Part shown: positions 43,790 through 57,435 of the stretch, in pieces
How positions within the stretch are numbered: position 1 is the first letter of the stretch
Layout of the letters: every line of letters starts with the position of its first letter
Assembly (NCBI GenBank): GCA_035079385.1
Contig: JAVHKY010000071.1
Location: 1,490,001 to 1,554,000 of the forward strand
Length of the DNA: 64,000 nucleotides
DNA from: Aspidiotus rigidus
Lineage: Eukaryota > Arthropoda > Insecta > Hemiptera > Diaspididae
Direction: 5' to 3'
Made by a program: the position numbers and the translations under genes
The notes under the pieces: model-generated
Databases searched by the model: none
What the model was told of the DNA's origin: nothing
Seen by the model: the letters and a program-made list of their open reading frames with translations, nothing else

Positions 43790-45360
43790 ATAACTATCAA
43801 GTAGATGACGTATTTGTCGCAAAATTCAGTTGAGTATTTGTCAGGCAGTTATTATAAGATAATTTATCACATGAAAACGACTTTCACAAGTAAAGTAAAT
43901 GCTATACATGAAGATCATTGGTCGAATCGCTCCCTTGGTTAAAAATAAACAGATAGTTTCTCTTGTTGTTTGCAACAAGGTTAAAAGTGTATTGGTTGAA
44001 AACAAAATGGTCGAGTATACAGTATGATCGAATGATAATTAGGTCGAATATTTTTTTGGGGGGCATTTGTTTCCCCACCCCTGATGATGTGATGCAGACG
44101 TTCGAGTATTCGACTGGAACAACTCAGCATTTTCCCGCTTAGAAACTTCCGAGAACACATGCGGATTAGACCGATGCGAAGAAGAACCCGAAGACCGCCT
44201 CTGTCCTCATTTGGTTGGTGGAATTAGTACGATGCGACTCTTGAAGATGTGTCCCGCATTAACAATTCGGTGGAGGGATGGCATAGAGAATTTGATGCCT
44301 TAATTACAAGGTACCATCACTCTTTTTGGGACGTAATAAAGGGTTTTTGAAGAGAATCGGGCTTAACGGAATTAATGGTTGAACAGTATTGTACAGAAGG
44401 CCAACCACCTCCTGAGAAACAGAGACGTGTTATTACTGCTCAGATATGAGGAAAAAATTGAACAAGACGATATGCGAGGGTATTTACGTGGTATGTTAAA
44501 TATTAGAACTTTCAACTCATTATTTTTATCCACGTTCCGTTTAACGCTAGAAAAGGGAAATTGATAGGTAGGCCTAGTGCGAAAATTGAAAGTACAAAAA
44601 TTTAAAACGGATGAAAATTCAAAGCAATGAAAATTTATAGCGTCGAGGGAGAGCATACGACCGAGGAGACAAAAAAGTATAGATATGTATATGGGATTTT
44701 ACAATTCTTATCGGTTTGCTGGACAATATATGACATTCTCTTACTTGCTTCCACGGGAATTCGTTTTTCCGTCTTTCTTCCTCACACGAAACATAGACCA
44801 TCCAACAAACTAAGATGTAATCGGGAAAAGGGTATCGGTTTCTGGAGAAATTGCACTGAATATCAGTTTTGTTTTCCTAATTCATCTAGGGCTCTTGTAA
44901 AAGCCCTGTAGTGCGACGCAAAAGCGGATTCAGCGAGTTGTATCACGTTAACTTCAATCGGATAAATTCAGCGATAATGGAAGAGACTCTTACAATCGCG
45001 AGGAAGTAAACGTTTTTGGGCGTGAGCATAGTGCGTAATATTAGCCTATACAGCCAGTTTCCTTCATAACGCGATGAAGAGTTCGGCAAACGCATGCGAG
45101 CGTGCTGAATTCTAAGGGTCAAATTTATTCAGTAATGAGGTGTATAGGCTTAGTGGAGAAACCACTATAAAGAAAACGCACAATCAACTTCAATTCGATC
45201 TCTAGAGTATAGTGTGAAACCGATTGAGAAAATACCAATTTTCTAAAATCTCTTTCTATCGTAAATTACGACAAGAATTCAGAATTTTTCAAGTCCCTGC
45301 CTTAATATTCATGACTTGAAGAACAAAATTGTTTCAAGTCCTTCCTACGAGTATCTCTTC
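43790..45360. other. Intron sequence, no gene recognised
   Basis: No supported coding sequence. A stretch at 44100-44350 looks codon-like in places, but no frame stays open long enough and no family is recognised. Confidence 0.45.
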
Positions 45361-46326
45361 TCTAATATATAAAGCAGAAAGTTTGTCCGTCTGTCTGTCT
45401 GTCTGTCGTCCTGTCCGTTTATAACTCGAGAACTATTGGGCCGATCGCTTTCAAACTTTCAGGATATATTGTCCTCATCCCAGAGCAGCACATAGACTCA
45501 TAAAAATAAAAATTTGACGGGGAGGTGCTGAGTAATTTCAAAAAAGGGCGAAAGCAATGACTTTTTTCAATATAAAAAAACGTGGTCGTGTAGCTTGCCA
45601 TGTACGTTAGACCTACGCGCGTTGAGTGGCGCAGTTTCGAGAATTGAATTATTGTGATAACTCGAGTATAACTCATTTTTATGAAAAATTGAAGAGAACA
45701 AAAATTGTAGCCCCTGTAATTTCCTTTCGAATGAGCCCGGTTCCAGATTTTTAGGAGGAAATTTTGTGACTACAGTATTCGCTGTACTTCCATACCAAGT
45801 AAGTTATTTTATTCACAGTTTTAAAAACACCTACATAAAGGATTTTACATCCGGTATCTCATACAAGAACCAATGTCTAGACACGGTGCGCACTGCGTAT
45901 GGGCTAGCGGAAATTACCCTTTTTTTTACCTGTTGTCCGTGTGTTTTCTTAGGGACTGGCAAAATGTCAATGGATTTGTCTGTATTCTGCTGCGATGAAT
46001 ACAGGCTTCACGCGTTAAGTCAGCTCTCAAGTGAATTAGTGTGTAAAAAATTTAATTTGGTGATTTTATTTTTGTGCGACTCGGAACTTTGATATATTTT
46101 TATAAGTACAGTCGCAGTTTTTGGTGTCTATTTTCTTATTTTTGACCTGAATAGTTGTAAATTTTGCAAAACTCTTTCCACTGTTTCTTTTTTAAAAATT
46201 CATCTGAATTCCAAGATACCTACAAAACACACATACCTACAAGATACAGATACCTATAAAACACAGATATCTACTCAACACACAGCTAGCGGTCAGGCGC
46301 GCCGGAGGCGCGACGCCAACCGCTAG
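45361..46326 (+). mobile_element. Non-autonomous Helitron, complete, plus orientation
   Basis: Starts TCTAATATATAAAGCAGAAA with TGTCTGTC repeats. It contains GATAACTCGAGTATAACTCA and ends with a GGCGCGCC-GGA-GGCGCG hairpin and AACCGCTAG, followed by T. It is collinear with the Helitrons at 14410 and 22142. The base before TC is C instead of the expected A. No helicase frame; the short open frames within are shared by the copies but have no known domain. Confidence 0.85.
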
Positions 46327-46429
46327 TCATATATAATTATATATCCTCGAGGGACGATGAACGACAAATTTTTCAAGAAACCGCCCATAGAACACGTTCC
46401 CTGTTAGAATTTTGACCTCCGAGATATAT

Positions 46430-47080
46430 GTATATGGTAGGGTTCTTTTCCTATCATATGATGAAAGAAAGAAAGAAAGAAAGAAACTAAATAAATGAAT
46501 TGATTAATTAATCCGAGCCCCCCTCTTAGCATTCTATCATATATAGCTCAAGAAACAAGAAAAAAGCAAAATTTTTCAAGGTCCATTTTGAACCTACGTC
46601 GGACAGCAACTTTTTCAAAAATAACCCCCCCCCCCTCCCCCGTAGAATAGTTCCCTCTTAAAATTTCTACTTTCGAGCCCAATATGATAGGAGAGGGATT
46701 AATTTGGTTCTCTAAGTTATGACCAAAGACATCTAACGACGACATACTCAAAAAAGTTTGTTTTACTCTTTTGAGTATGTCGTCGTTGGATAGGAGAGGG
46801 ACTTGGAAAAATGTCGAATCTCGAGCTATATATTTCGAACCTAAAATAGGTCTAGGTCGCTGATGATGTCCTATTTTATACTAGCTTTATAATAGGTCTA
46901 GGCTTGCTTGAATTCTCAATACCAAAACCAATTTGACTCATAGAACAGGTTCCCTGCATTCCTTGTTCAACTTTGTTAAGGAAGCCGTCGTTTTTCCAAG
47001 TCCCTCTCCTATCATATATAGATCAGAGGTAGAAATCTTTATGAGTCCCCCTTATACTGTATATAGCTCAGAGGTCTTAA
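46430..47080. repeat. ATATAGCTC-type dispersed repeats with a perfect hairpin
   Basis: Units such as TCTATCATATATAGCTCAAG, CCCAATATGATAGGAGAGGG and CTATCATATATAGATCAGAG match the 16350 array in both orientations. Within it, 46733-46789 forms a hairpin: TAACGACGACATACTCAAAA pairs with TTTTGAGTATGTCGTCGTTG around a short T-rich loop. A GAAA tetramer run lies at 46465-46485. Confidence 0.7.
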
Positions 47081-47159
47081 TGTGCGGGTTGTATAGGTAT
47101 TTTATCAAATCTCACGGGAAGGACAAACGATAGTTTCAAATTAATTTGTCTGAGTTCTT

Positions 47160-48580
47160 GGAAGATGTAGTGTAATTGGATAAAATTTCAGTATTTCTAG
47201 AGCTGTGTTTTATTTTTAACTAAAAGTAACCACCAAAAAAAGTCTCAGATTCCGTTCACAATATTTTCCATTTTATAGAAAATAATGGTGCGCAACAGAC
47301 TGAAAAATAATTTCGTTTCCGCGTTTTGTAATTTTCCAGCTTTTTTAGGATGTTTTACTCGTACATGGGGAAATTGTCGGGACAACAATTTTTTCCGTTT
47401 CAGCAGGTTCCTGCGATAATCAGATTCAGTTGTAGGTAGGTTTTAGGTACTGCGGGATCAAGTGAAAATGAAGAAAACCCGAACTCTGAAAGAGAAGAAA
47501 TATCTAAAAAAAAACTAGATACATATATTATATATATAGGTATGTCACGCAGAATTTGTCAAATTGCCGATTTTATAAGCTCGGGAGAGATTTTGCCAAA
47601 CTTATCAAATTCGCAGCGCGATTGCTGAATTTATTTTTACCAAATTTATAAAATCGGTATACGGATTCCGATTTTATAAAACTAGCGAACTGATACACCT
47701 ATATCTAAATTAAACGTAAACCTTCGTTGTACAGCATTTCTTTTTCCTCTTTTCCTTTCTTGTTTACGAGAAAAAAAAAAAGCGAAAAGAAAATGTGTCA
47801 GATTTTACATATTATCAATAATCATTAGTCCTCATCACCACCTTTGAGAGCAAGCTTCGGAGAAATTTCGCATAGCAACGCGTACTCCGCCTCTTTATAG
47901 TTGAATAATGCCAAAAATTTTTGCAAAAATACAACGTAGCAAGCAGTGCAGTGCAAGTGTTTTCCGTTTATTGAACTGGTTTTGTCAGTATCCGCTCGAA
48001 AGAGGACTTGATGAATTTGAAACGTCACGTCGTGTTCAAAATGATGATAAAAAATTGTGCTTTAAAAAACAAGTTTACTTTATTTATTTTATGAGTATTG
48101 TGTAGACTAAACGCGTCCGCTAAATGAGGCCTTACTGTAGTGCAGCATGTTTCTCAAAAGAGAGATTCAACATGAGAACGATCGAAACGATTTGAAATCA
48201 GTGGCTTTTTGAATTGCCTGATAAATTTGAGTTAGGAATTTCAAACTGTATAGCTATACACAGTACCTATTTTTGAAGAAAATTGAAAGGCTCTAGTTTT
48301 CAGAATCCGCGTTTTCCTTCATCAGAAAAAAATGAGAGCCGATAGAAAGTGACAAAATACGAGTATTACTTTTGATGCAAAATGTTATTCGTCTATTTGC
48401 TGCGTTAGATTTGTGTATTGCACCGAATCGAAATGATTTTCCGTGCAGTGCGAACGTTTGTAGCGTATACTTTTTGAAGAAGGGAAAATTATTATCTTCA
48501 ATCAAATTTTTTCGGTGAAAATAAATTCTCGCTTCGATTATAAGAGTGTGAATTAGCCTACCTGCATCTTGATAATATAC
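47160..48580. other. Intron sequence, no gene recognised
   Basis: AT-rich receptor intron 3 sequence with no recognised gene or element boundary. Confidence 0.45.
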
Positions 48581-48586
48581 TGTATA

Positions 48587-49160
48587 TCTATTATATAAAG
48601 AGAAGTTGCAAAATCGCAAATCCATTTAACTTTATTCCTATTTCACCTACGAACTTCGAATTTGTTTCCATTGCTTTAGCTTGCCTAGGAGAAGGTTTAT
48701 GCGTAATAAATTTGAAATTACGTAATCAGGCGTGTAGTATATATCTTTGTGCCTGGAGAGGGGGAGGGGGGGGGGGGTCATGAATGATTCAAGAGATGAA
48801 AAATCTGTATCATTCATTAATTTATTGATTGAAAATGCTAAGCAATCATTTTTGTTGACGTTCATCGAAAATTAATTTGTGCTAGGCAATCATTTTTGGA
48901 AAATGGTTCTTTTTAACCGGAGAAGTTTTGAATACCCATACTATGAGTTATCGAATAGTGTAGGATTACGATAAAGATTTTGCATAGCAATTATCTGAAA
49001 AAGTGGTGGTTTTCTTTCATTATTTCAAATTTAATCTGAGGACTAAGAAAAGAAAAACAATTCACGTCAATAATTCAATGTCGAAGTAACGGATGTCTCA
49101 CTTTATTGCAATCTAATTGGAATGCCGAAACGCAAGAAAGCAAATCTAGGGCGGCTGACG
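48587..49160 (+). mobile_element. Autonomous-type Helitron leader, second copy
   Basis: TCTATTATATAAAGAGAAGT follows an A. The next 570 bp are nearly the same as 34757-35315, down to the start codon at 49122 and MPKRKKANLGRLT. Similarity stops abruptly at about 49160, where unrelated sequence joins, so the protein frame is cut after about 13 codons. Confidence 0.78.
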
Positions 49161-51410
49161 TCGAGACGATCCTGTAGCCAATGTCCATAAAGGTAGGACA
49201 AATTTACCACAAGTCCGACAAACTGCTGTTGTTGTTTCAGGTGATCTTACTGATAAAAGACATATAATAATTGGAAGAGAATTAGATAAGAAATTGAACT
49301 AAAAGAATACTAATGATAAATAAATATCAAGAAATTTGAAAATAATTTAAAATTTTTTAATATTTAGCGGGTTTACGGCTTGTAGATAGATATAAGTAGA
49401 GATCGGATTCCCGGCAGCTAAAAAATTTATTATCGGCGTCAAAATAAGAAGAACCGGCATTTTTCGGCAAAATGAAAGAAAAACCAAAAAAAAAAAACGT
49501 ATTTTTCGACGAAAAAGTAAATTTTTACGAATTAATTCTAATTCAGTTTTACGATTAAAAAAGGTTCAAAAAAATTGTTTATTGTGCATCACAATCGAAT
49601 CGGGTGCATTTTGACGGTTTCGGGATGAAAATCTTTCAAGCGTAGAGATAAGAGAACACGGTGTTCTTCTTTTGTGTCGATTAATCGATGACGTGTGTGC
49701 GCAAAAGACATCAATTGTACAATTTACCTGACTTATTTACATTTTCGGCACCGTTTCGGCGTTTTGTCCAATCCGACATTTACTACACTTTCGGCTAATT
49801 TCAGCAAAAAAATTTTTTACTCATGCTTCCTCTCACCAGGACTCGTACTCATATTTCATCAGATTGTGTTCGCCCCTTCTACAAAAAAAGTGCCAAATGC
49901 CGAGGAATCTGGTCTCTAGATATGAGTAGGTACCTAAAAAGGACAGAAAAAAAAAAAAACAATATTAAGGTGAATGATTTATTAGAAATAACGAAACGCC
50001 AGATACGTGGTGAAAAATTTATAATAATTCTCTCCCCTTTTCCTCAAAAAAAAAAAAAAAAAAAAAAAAGAAAAAGAAAAAGAAGAAAAAGAGAATAGCC
50101 GACGCAGAAATGCAAATAATACACAAAATTAACGGGGCAACTGAAACTGTTGAAGGTTCTTGTTGTCAGCCTGTACGATGTTATTTGCACGCGATATTGT
50201 GAACGTCTGTCATACGTGATGGAGTTAATGTGGTCCGACGAGGTAGAAAATAGAGGAGAGAGACTGTGTTGAACGAAGCGGTTGGTAACAGAATGAGTGA
50301 TATATCGAAACGTCAAAATTGACGATGTAGCACTTGTGCAAAGATTAATTTGAAAGAAGAACGAAACGAGTTTTGCCCAAAACCTGCGACCACGTTTCAC
50401 TATAGGTACGTATGTAGGTAGTTTGTTCCTGCTATAATACACATTTGAACAAATATAATGCGATGTAGCACCGCTGTAACATAAACTACCGTCACAACTT
50501 TTTGGCGTACCGTATTTGCAATCCGCAATTGATCATTAGGTGAATTTCAGATAATGATGATGATGATGATGATGAGGAGGAGGAGGAGGAGGAGGATGAT
50601 GATGATATACAATTTTCATATCTCCAATTTCTGTTTGGGCTTTCATAATAATATACGACACGTGAAACCTATCGATAGGTTTACCCTCTCCGTATTTCAT
50701 CATTTTAACGGCACGAGAATTTAAGGAGACTGTACAAAAAAACATCGGTGTTGGGAAGGTCATTCAAAATACAATTTACTGTATACGCACAAGTGCAAAG
50801 GATACATACAGTGTACTATTCACTATAGTCTGCGGTGAAAACAAATGATAGAAGGATATACAGGGGGAGAGAGAGAGAGAAAGAGAGAAAGAAAACAAAC
50901 ATTATAAAAAGTAGCTTCTGCAATGGGATGGGACAAGAAGGGTGAGGTAATACTGTTGAGATTTGTTGAATCATTCAAGTTATTCTGACTTTTGATTAAT
51001 AGTCGCGGTCGGATTTATTTTGACACGAGGTGCAGGTGGCGTGTTACGCCAACTATCCCCTACACGAGAGTAAAATTCAATTTGCAAGCGAAGCACATAC
51101 GCCGCGCTATGAAGTGTACAATACGCACTGACCTGTCAAATAAACATCCCTCGGGAAATATTCCCAGTACAACAGATCTATCTGTAACTCCCTCTCGTTA
51201 TTCACGTATACCGATGTTCATATTATACGCTACTGCATAGTTTATTGCCCGTATAATTCTTTTCTATCTTTAACTTTATCCTCGAACTTTTTAAATGTCG
51301 ATTAAAATATTTCTGTTGATGCTCCCCTAATCCCGCGTACTCGCGTATCAACTTATAGCTGTACCTTACAAATAGACGATTGTGAAACAATAGCTAAACG
51401 CTTAATTTTT
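49161..51410. other. Intron sequence with simple repeats
   Basis: No gene recognised. Simple sequence includes an A-run at 50046-50069, GAT then GGA trinucleotide runs at 50553-50610 and a GA tract near 50870. The open frames here are low complexity. Confidence 0.5.
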
Positions 51411-51418
51411 TCTTTCAG

Positions 51419-51534
51419 ACCTCCGATTTCAGTTGCTCTTGGATTACCTCCTTTACGGTACTCGCAAACGAACTCGTCCACGTTACCAACACCGCCAGAG
51501 AAAGATGCCAAAGCAATAGATTTACACGATGATG
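51419..51534 (+). CDS. Hr51: NR2E3/PNR-type nuclear receptor, hinge exon
   Basis: Completes Gly154 and encodes residues 155-192: PPISVALGLPPLRYSQTNSS then TLPTPPEKDAKAIDLHDD. This is the flexible, poorly conserved hinge between DNA- and ligand-binding domains, so its assignment rests on exact phase joining and strong splice sites (TTTCTTTCAG acceptor; GTAAGT donor at 51535). Confidence 0.9.
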
Positions 51535-51539
51535 GTAAG

Positions 51540-52685
51540 TTAATTGTTTATTGTACGAGCGTTGTCCTGACAGCGACGTCGCGTCGACAGCTCTTTTTTG
51601 CTCCAAGTCTTCTCGTTCATATTGTATAACCTCAGGACGCGATACCTGATGTCTGTTCTGTTCGAAATAAGAACGATAGAAAATTTGAAGGTGTATTTTC
51701 CGTTCAACGTATTCATTACAATCCGAGGGTAAAACCAAAGGGTGTGTTCGTTAACTGGTGCCGCGCCGCCACATAAAAAGCGACCTCTTGATTGATGCAT
51801 CTGATCAAGAATGTGACCGACCGTTGTTTAAAATTGAAGTGAACAAGTTTCCTACCTACGTCATAAGTGTAAATCAGTGTTGCCAAAGTGGCTTACAGAC
51901 CTCTTCACAAGAGAAACACAAGGAGTCGAGATAATTGTCTTACCTACTAATAGTGAATAAGTGATTTCTTAGTAGGTAACCAAAAGTTTATGAACCAGTA
52001 ATTTGAATCCTTTAAAATTATCAATTTCCATTGTAGTTTAATCATATTAAATTCGTTTTTCATTTTCTTAATGATCGTTGCTCCCCGTGTTCTTCCTATG
52101 AGAGTCAACCGAGTGAAGAGGTTTGTAAATACCATATCGGGTACTCTTGCCAATTGAAACTTACTGGTATGACGTTATAAGAAACTTGTCTATCGAGTAT
52201 CAATAATGATAAAAGGAAAAGCTTTACAAAAGAAAAAGGTCACAATTAGTAGGTACAATAAGAAAATTCGTTTCTCATGACTCAAGGAGCCCTGCTATTG
52301 GTGATCTAAATTCGAGTGAGAAATTTTCTTTTAAATTGATTGTATCGCAAGAACTACATGCACGTAATCCATCTAGTAGTTTTGCAGCAGCGTGAAGACC
52401 AAGTCTCTGGTTAGATAGATATAGATAGATAGGCTCATAAGAAAACCTGGCCTTTTTTTTATACTAGTTGCGATCTAACCGGTAATCGTCCATATATATT
52501 ATTTCTCGTCGAATTTCGTAGTCTCATTGGTTCCTTAATACACAGTTCTTTCGTATATACTTACCTACGTAATAATAAATCATACGTTCTGGCGATCAGT
52601 TAACGACTCTACGCGCATTGTATTACACCGACAAACGTACTTCGCCACTTCTATTTACGAGGCTAATTTTACGATCATAGTAATA
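51540..52685. other. Intron sequence, no gene recognised
   Basis: Receptor intron 4 begins here. TAGATAGATAGA simple sequence lies at 52408-52430. No coding feature is supported. Confidence 0.45.
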
Positions 52686-54165
52686 TTTCGATTACTCCCA
52701 ATATGATTAACCATAACCAACCAACAGAATCGTATTAACTCAATTGGAAACGCGCTGAGGAATTACAATCAATTATTCGTCGAAGAAATTGTTGGTGCCC
52801 ATCTTCAGATTGAGACTATAACTTATCTAAGTTTCGAAAAAATCCATGCAGTAGTTTTGGAGGAGATCCGCGGACAAAAAAAAATATAGGCCTATATAAA
52901 GGAACCTGATTTTTTTTTTCGTACTGAAAGTAATATAGGGCCTCCAAAGAATCGAGAAAGTTGACTGCTTCTTCCCCCTGTCAATCTTGCCACAGACGTA
53001 ATACCGCACTTTTCGAGCTAGAAAAGTAGATAAAAAAAAGAGCTCTACAATCATTTTTTCCTATGGTTACGTTATTATTAGCTTAGTATTAGTCTGATAT
53101 ACTGTATATTAGGCTAAAGTTCAATTATTTATGACTTCCGATTCCTGACATCTCTTAAAGCTATCTCCAGCTACTATTCCTCTCGTGCACTCGTAAATTG
53201 TATTCACGCTATCATATCACCATTTTCTATGCAAACTCCATCCCAATATTCTCCATCTGGGAATCCAGCTGCAAGGAGATCCCGAAAAACTAAAAAAGTC
53301 GATGTCGAAGCCAAAGAAGCAACCAATCACCCACCAGTCAACCCCTCATTCCTTCCTTCACGCTTCAACATTTCGGAACATATTAACAAAATACCTCACT
53401 TTTCTAGCTAGAAAAGTCGGTAAAAATATATCGCACCCGAGCCTGGTTCACTCGTTAGTAGCCTCAAATCTCACTCAAAAAAACCAGTACAAATTGAAAA
53501 TAATCTTTCTATCTCCTGAGACACCTCAAATCAACTAATTATGAACCACTATCAATTATGTACACATACATGAAAAAATGACTAATTAAGAATAAAGTCA
53601 TCAAAGTAGTCTCGTATCAGCACACTTGATGAAGATTAGAAAATTCTACTTAATCATTCAAACTCAAGGTTTTCACTATCGAGTATGACTAATAATAATG
53701 AACATAAAATGAACAACCCGCCATTGTCACTATCCGTTCAAAAACAAATTTAACAAAACAAAATTCAAAGCTCTAGGGGCTCTGGGAAGCGAGATACAAG
53801 GGTACTAAATTTGAATGAAATATCCTTGAAAATAAAATTCAATGAACCCTAAGTCAAGAATGAACCAAGAATGAAGCTGTTGAATGATAAAAGGTTCTTC
53901 ATCACAATACACGTACTGATAACAAAAGTGGTGAAAGGATAGGAAAATCCGCTTCTCGTAACGTAGGCAACTACTCGCAGCTATTTGTAAGCAGCTACTT
54001 GTAATGGTGAGAAATTTTTCAAAAAAGTAAAAATTTCTCGAGAACTACTCATCCGATTCTCAAAAAAATTGCAGGTGCACATCTTCAGATAGGACTACAA
54101 TATGGCTAAATTTCAAAAAAATCCATCAGGTAGTTTCGGAGGAGTTCCGCGGATAAAAAAAATCT

Positions 54166-54202
<37 letters not shown>

Positions 54203-54285
54203 CGCCATATTGTAGTATTATATCTGAAGATGTGCACCTGATTTCTTTGAGAATCGGATAAGTAGTTCCGTCAACTGAGGCTATT

Positions 54286-55218
54286 ATGGACAGTGGGAGG
54301 CTGGGACCCTTGCTCTTCCTTCTCTTTATGAACGATATTACAGGGGTCCTATCCTCCTCACAGATTCTTCTGTACGCCGATGACATAAAATTGTTCAAAT
54401 CAGTAACGACAGAGCATGATGCATTGGCACTGCAAGCAGACTTGGGTGCGTTAGTCTCCTGGAGCAAGGCAAACTGCCTACCATTAAACATAGAAAAATG
54501 TGAAAAGATGACATTTACTTGTAAGAAGATGAACGTAATAGAGTACGACTACTCGATGAATGAAATGAGTTTGCGCGTCGTTGACCAAGTACGTGATCTT
54601 GGTGTTATAATGGATCGCCGTTTGCGCTTCGATCTGCATCTTAATCGATTAATATCCAAGAGTAAGAAAGCGCAGGGTTTCGTGATGCGAAATACTAAGG
54701 GTTTCAGGGATATTCGCACCTTTCTGATATTATTCTACGCATTTGTACGATCGAATATGGAGTTTGGAGTGTTAGTATGGAACCCTGTTCTTAAGAAATA
54801 TTCGGATAAACTAGAGAGTATACAACGTCGGTTTCGAAAGTATAAATATTCGAAAATATTCTCTTATTATCCATTCGAAATCGAATATAACGAATTATTG
54901 CAGGGTTTTGAAATGCAGTCTTTGGAAAATCGACGCAAACTCATAATGCTAACCCATTTGTATGATATACTGCATGGGAACAAAGATTCTGCGTTGCTCC
55001 GGGAGATTGGCTTGCGAGTGCCACGGTCAAATGCAAGACTTGTGGAGACTTTTTATGTAAACAGTCGACACAAAGGGCCCTTAAGGCATTCGTATCTGAC
55101 AAGAGCTTGTACCCTTTACAACGATTTAGAGAGAAAGGCACAGGAGGTTGAATTAGATATCCTCTCCCAGGCAGACAATGATTTTCGATTGGCGTGCCGG
55201 GACATTCTATTTTTGTGA
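54286..55218 (+). pseudogene. LINE reverse transcriptase, 5'-truncated C-terminal part
   Basis: An uninterrupted 310-codon frame whose first residues come from the inverted repeat of the host element and not from the LINE. It has LGPLLFLLFMNDITGVLSSS, the catalytic block LLYADDIKLFKS (YADD motif), WSKANCLPLNIEKCEKMTF, VRDLGVIMDRRLRFDLHLNR, then MEFGVLVWNPVLKKY and IQRRFRKY. These are reverse transcriptase blocks 4 onward and the thumb of a Jockey/CR1-type LINE. A tail follows: a TG repeat, T-rich runs and an ATAAATAAATC end at 55680. The first catalytic aspartate block and the endonuclease are missing, so it is inactive. The absence of frameshifts suggests that the insertion is fairly young. 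Confidence 0.92.
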
Positions 55219-55304
55219 AAGAATACGCAGTCATGCTTCTGCGGTTGCACTTCTGTCCTACCGAATCTCAATTGGCGTTGGGTCTTTGAGACGACTGGTC
55301 ATGC

Positions 55305-55405
<101 letters not shown>

Positions 55406-57089
55406 GCTACTTTCCATTTTATTTTTGTCTTTTTTTATTTTTTTTTTATTTTTTGTTTCATTTTATTCATTTTATTTTATTTTATTTTATTTTATTTTAT
55501 TATTACTTTTTATTATTATTATTATTATTATTATTTTTTTTTTTTTTGTTTCTTGTAATTAGAGGCAAATTAAGACTCATGGATCGATCTCTTAAGGGTG
55601 GTTTCGGCGGTAATTGGCCCCCAGGCTGTTGTCGGCGCCACCCCAAAAAATAAACAATATATAAAATAGATAAATAAATCATGGACATCAGCTCAAACGC
55701 TTTATTTTCATGTGAAACTTCGAGAATAAGTGTTTGAGCTGATGTCCATAATAGCCTCCCACTGTCCATAATAGCCTCAGTTGACGGTTCTCGAGAAATT
55801 TCTATTTTTTTTCGAAAAATTTCTCACCATTACGAGTAGCTACTTACGAGTAGCTGCTTACGTTACAAGAAGCAGATTTTCCTATCCTTTCACCACTTTT
55901 GTTATCAGTACGTGTATTGTGATGAAGAATCTTTATCGCATTCAACAGATTCATTGGTTTATTCTTGACCAAGGGTTCATTGAATTTTATTTTCGTTGAT
56001 ATTTCATTCAAATTTAGTACCCTTGTATCTCGCTTCCCACAGCCCCTAGAGCCTTGAATTTTGTTTTGTCAAATTTTATTAGTTTTGTTAAATTTGTTTT
56101 TGAACGGATAGTGGCAATGTAATGGCGGGTTGTTCGTTTTCTCATTATTATTAATTGAGTTTGAATGATTAGGTACAACTTTTTTTAATCGTCATCAAGT
56201 GTGCCGATGCGAGACTACCATGGTGACTTTATTCTTAATTAATTATTGATTTATACGTCATTTTTTCATGTATACATAATTGATAGTGGTTCATAGGTAG
56301 TTGATTTGAGGTGTCTCAGGAGGTGGAAATACCATTTTCCATTTAGACTGGCTTTTTTGAGTGAGATTTGAGGTTAGACTAACGAGTGAACGAGGCTATA
56401 TTTTTACCGACTTTTCTAGCCAGAAAAGTGAGGTATTTTGTTAATACCTACGTTTGGAATTGTTGAAGCGTGAGGGAAGGAATGAGGGGTTGACTGGTGG
56501 GTGATTGGTTGCTTCTTTGGCTTCGACATTGATTTTTTTAGTTTTTAGGGATCTTCTTATAGCTGGATTCCCAGATGAAGAATCTTGGGATGGAGTTTGC
56601 ATAGAAAATGGTGATGATAGCAATAATACAATTTATGAGTGCACGAGAGGAATATCAGCTGGAGACAGTATTAAGAGATTCCAGGAATCGGGGGTGATAA
56701 AGAATTGAGAAACTCACATAATATACAGTATACTTCGACGCTTTGGAGGCCCTATATTACTTTCAGCCTGAAAAGGATCAGGTTTCTTTGTACATATAGG
56801 CCTATATTTAGGCATAAATAAAATTTGTTTGTTCGCGGATCAACAAAAACTACTGGATGGATTTTTAACAGGGAAACTGTTGTATGGGGGGCTTCTTGAG
56901 AAATTTGTCGTGCGCCGTCCAACAAGAAACTTGGAAAATATTTCAATTCTCTAGCCATATATGATAGGAGAGAGATTTGAAAAAATTTCGACTCTTGAGC
57001 CATATATGATAGGAATTTTTCCAAGTCTCCCTTTTATCATAATATGGTTTGAGAGTTGAAAGTATATTGGGAGTAATTGAAATATCAAT

Positions 57090-57435
57090 TTGCAAAGGTC
57101 GCAGAAACAATTGTAATAGCCATGTAGCAAATGTGGACAGGGGAAGAGGGAGTGAATTTTCTGGAGACATTTCGTAGGTTTTGGATGACTCCTAGCCTAA
57201 ATTAAAACAAAATTCAGGTTTCCTTAGTTAATTATAGGTATTTTTACTCTGTTATCAGTTGATGTAGCGTCATAGTGATAGAATTTATAAACTGAGTTTT
57301 ATTGTTCACTCTACAAATATTTGGCTTGATTGACAGGTCATTGGTATTTAATCTAAAGGGAAGAAGTGACTCTCTCAATGATATTTGCATTGTGAGAAGA
57401 AAAGTTGTGTACTACTCACGCAACTGCGTGTTTTT
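57090..57435 (+). repeat. Composite-repeat terminal block
   Basis: AACAATTGTAATAGCCATGT to ACTACTCACGCAACTGCGTG is the same block as 13486-13816 and 36376-36706, here with one arm of the terminal hairpin damaged. AT-rich sequence with two copies of CAGTCxTxCTTTTGGTACA (57468 and 57590) follows. Confidence 0.7.

Noticed and set aside
45419..46092. Shared open frames inside the Helitrons (also at 15147 and 23309)
   Set aside because: They are conserved only because the Helitron copies are conserved; no domain, and frames differ on both strands. Not called as genes.
54165..54491. Minus-strand frames across the reverse transcriptase start
   Set aside because: Antisense shadow of the LINE frame including the TA repeat.
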